Shown here: in pieces, positions 63,501 through 64,000 of the stretch | Numbering within the stretch: position 1 is the stretch's first letter | How the letters are laid out: each line of letters begins with the position of its first letter | Source: Mesobacillus boroniphilus | GTDB lineage: Bacteria; Bacillota; Bacilli; Bacillales; Cytobacillaceae | NCBI RefSeq assembly: GCF_018424685.1 | Contig: NZ_QTKX01000002.1 | Span: 248,001 to 312,000, forward strand | Reading direction: 5' to 3' | DNA length: 64,000 nucleotides | Notes under the pieces: generated by a model | The model's input: only the letters and a program-made list of their open reading frames with translations | Database searches by the model: none | Told to the model about the DNA's origin: nothing | Position numbers and translations under genes: made by a program

Positions 63501-64000
63501 AGATGCGTTAAGGGTCCCATGGATTATCAGGGAATAGCCGTCTCCTTGAACGACAACCCCAGGCTCAATGGTCAGAGTAGATCCATAAGCAAGTTGGGTA
63601 TCTCCTGTAAAGACGTATGGTGATCCTGCAAGAGACCAGGTTGTATCACTCCCAATGATTCCGCTTACCTCGGTTTGGTCCTGAAGAGTTGTCAGAAACT
63701 TTAACGAATAGGAACTAAGTAATGGTTGATTATTAAGGTTTTGAATACCTCCAGCAGGGATGAAAACGGTATAGTTCGTATTCGGGCTAAGTTTAGTATT
63801 TGGAACAATTGAAAGTACTTTTCCATTAATGCTCATGGTACTTTGGACTAATACTCCCGATGAAGATTTAAGGGTGACGCTTCCAAAGCTTGACCCCTGT
63901 TTGATATCTTCACTAAAAGTAATGGCTATTTTTTGGTCTAACAAAATCTTTGACTGGCCATTGACCGGCTGGGTGGTACTTACCGTTGGGCCAACACTGA
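60567..64000 (-). CDS. Very large surface protein: Big_5, beta-helix, FN3 and three repeated beta-sandwich modules (5' end outside window)
   Basis: The frame is open to base 64000, so the N-terminus is missing; at least 1144 residues are present. From the N-terminal side: an SbsA-type Ig-like (Big_5) domain (TVSTTQPVNGQSKILLDQKI, then ITFSEDIKQG), a beta-helix domain (SDTTWSLAGSPYVFTGDTQL) like that of the protein at 22264, a second Big_5 domain, then three pairs of FN3 domain plus a 125-residue module. The modules (about 62300-61920, 61620-61240 and 60950-60570) share GWTEES, YEGTSYSGGSMLLNGQKDAS, YGLADVYIDGQFIE and GVHTLKLVNKGT, and look like carbohydrate-binding beta-sandwiches. No wall anchor is visible at the C-terminus. 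Confidence 0.82.
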   Translation of the reverse strand, partial: SVGPTVSTTQPVNGQSKILLDQKIAITFSEDIKQGSSFGSVTLKSSSGVLVQSTMSINGKVLSIVPNTKLSPNTNYTVFIPAGGIQNLNNQPLLSSYSLKFLTTLQDQTEVSGIIGSDTTWSLAGSPYVFTGDTQLAYGSTLTIEPGVVVQGDGYSLIIHGTLNASGSETSKIQFNNLQVKPGGATYTEFYSINIGHANINGGALLPAGSGKYGTFSLRDSKVENIPGNSPIYLWYPSGDSFIERNVFSNTSGISIGTSDNVKVYIRNNVFYNQKDHYGEFYAIQNWNSSGTSETIVEHNSFLSTDRVALRLKYDSGKSSSAANNFWNTTDPSTIESMIFDKNDDAGLTSIIDYTSILHAPNTNTPLMSEVLYLLKSTPNNAQKNVSLTSKITVNFSKDFEFTEKYSEINIKDRMGNNIPIEVSKSGSILTLLPINTLKPNEKLYVQIPKGSIKDLTGAINNEYSFNFETSTQPTGLVGTFSPVKIDLSWNKSSTDIIGYKLYKSEDGLNYAKLSDILINDNSFTDENIRTGQTYYYQVTEVYQNGDESLPSRVREVKTPNPAMGWTEESTPVLFPTGKWTTYEGTSYSGGSMLLNGQKDASIELMFSGVGIRFYSLTSPWYGLADVYIDGQFIEEISMYSEKTRYTQLVFEHFNLPEGVHTLKLVNKGTIGNTLGKGINVNIDAFDIIKEKDTIPPSSPINIVGKNLIDANLLSWSPNLESDVKGYNIYRSTDSTTFLKVNSLLLTNNEFKDEEIEHGKTYHYRVTAIDLFGNESLPSEIKKVAVPVPASGWTEESISVLYPTGKWTTYEGTSYSGGSMLLNGQKDASIELVFSGVGIRLYSLTSPWYGLADVYIDGQFIEQISMYSEKTKYTQLVFEHFNLPQGVHTLKLVNKGTTGNTLGKGINVNIDAFNIIKEKDTIPPSNPINIVGKNLLDANLLSWNPNLEPDVKGYNIYRSTDSTTFLKVNSILLTNNEFKDEEIEHGKTYHYRVTAIDQFGNESLPSEIKEVSVPFPASGWTEESTPVLYPTGKWITYEGSSYSGGSMLLNGQKDASIELVFSGVGIRLYSLTSVWYGLADVYIDGQFIEQISMYSEKTKYTQLVFEHLALSQGVHTLKLVNKGTIGNTFGKGININLDAIEVF

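Noticed and set aside
1..64000. tRNA or rRNA genes
   Set aside because: No cloverleaf with a GTTCRANNC arm or rRNA sequence was seen on either strand by eye; a tRNAscan run would settle it.

Overview
The window reads as chromosome of an endospore-forming, motile, competent member of the Bacillaceae (inference; a Mesobacillus/Bacillus-like genus is the best guess). It carries sporulation genes (spoIID 3' end, spoIIQ, spoIIID), mbl, flhO-flhP, fabZ, ywpF, ssbB, ywqA-ywqB and ywqC-ywqD-ywqE in an arrangement that recalls the ywn/ywp/ywq part of the Bacillus subtilis map. Ribosome binding sites are strong and GTG/TTG starts are common. Several promoters can be read directly: sigma-F before spoIIQ, sigma-D before flhO, an autoregulatory ECF promoter before an ECF sigma gene, and a possible ComK box before ssbB.

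Layout. 0-7.3 kb: spoIID end, a NERD-domain protein with a five-unit 21-bp repeat array upstream, a VanZ-like gene, five 37-bp tandem repeats, spoIIQ, a class B penicillin-binding lipoprotein (pbpC-like) and a gamma-glutamyltransferase (ywrD-like). 7.5-12.7 kb: a sodium:solute symporter module (60-aa membrane peptide, DUF4212 small subunit, large subunit with an EF-hand-like loop, cNMP/CBS/DUF294 regulator) and a DEDDh exonuclease. 12.8-20.5 kb: LysM protein, spoIIID, mbl, flhO, flhP, an EpuA-like peptide, fabZ, an acidic lipoprotein, ywpF and ssbB. 20.8-40.5 kb: two tandem paralogous exported proteins, a beta-helix/Ig-like/cell-wall-repeat surface protein, a degenerate peptidase-MA-like protein, the ywqB-ywqA pair, a membrane protein with an HlyD-type adaptor, an orphan SUKH protein, an ECF sigma/anti-sigma operon and a second cell-wall-repeat protein.

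40.6-57.7 kb is an exopolysaccharide locus. Chain-length/kinase/phosphatase control genes (ywqC, ywqD, ywqE) are followed by a structured RNA with a pseudoknot, in the position of the eps-associated RNA (EAR) antitermination element, then a CapD/EpsC dehydratase. A truncated galU remnant marks a composition break. After it comes an AT-rich cassette: aminotransferase, initiating sugar transferase, PglD-like acetyltransferase, two GT4 glycosyltransferases, a UDP-HexNAc dehydrogenase and epimerase, a CapK-like ligase, a Wzx flippase, an O-acetyltransferase and a Wzy-like polymerase. This is a complete Wzx/Wzy pathway that probably makes a polymer containing an amino-sugar uronic acid and an N-acetylated diamino sugar.

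57.7-60.5 kb is decayed DNA: an IS21-family element with inverted ends and multiple frameshifts, a frameshifted XRE regulator, a surface-protein fragment and small palindromic repeats. The window ends inside a very large minus-strand surface protein that shares its beta-helix domain with the protein at 22.3 kb. Dispersed intergenic repeats are frequent, many lying directly at stop codons.
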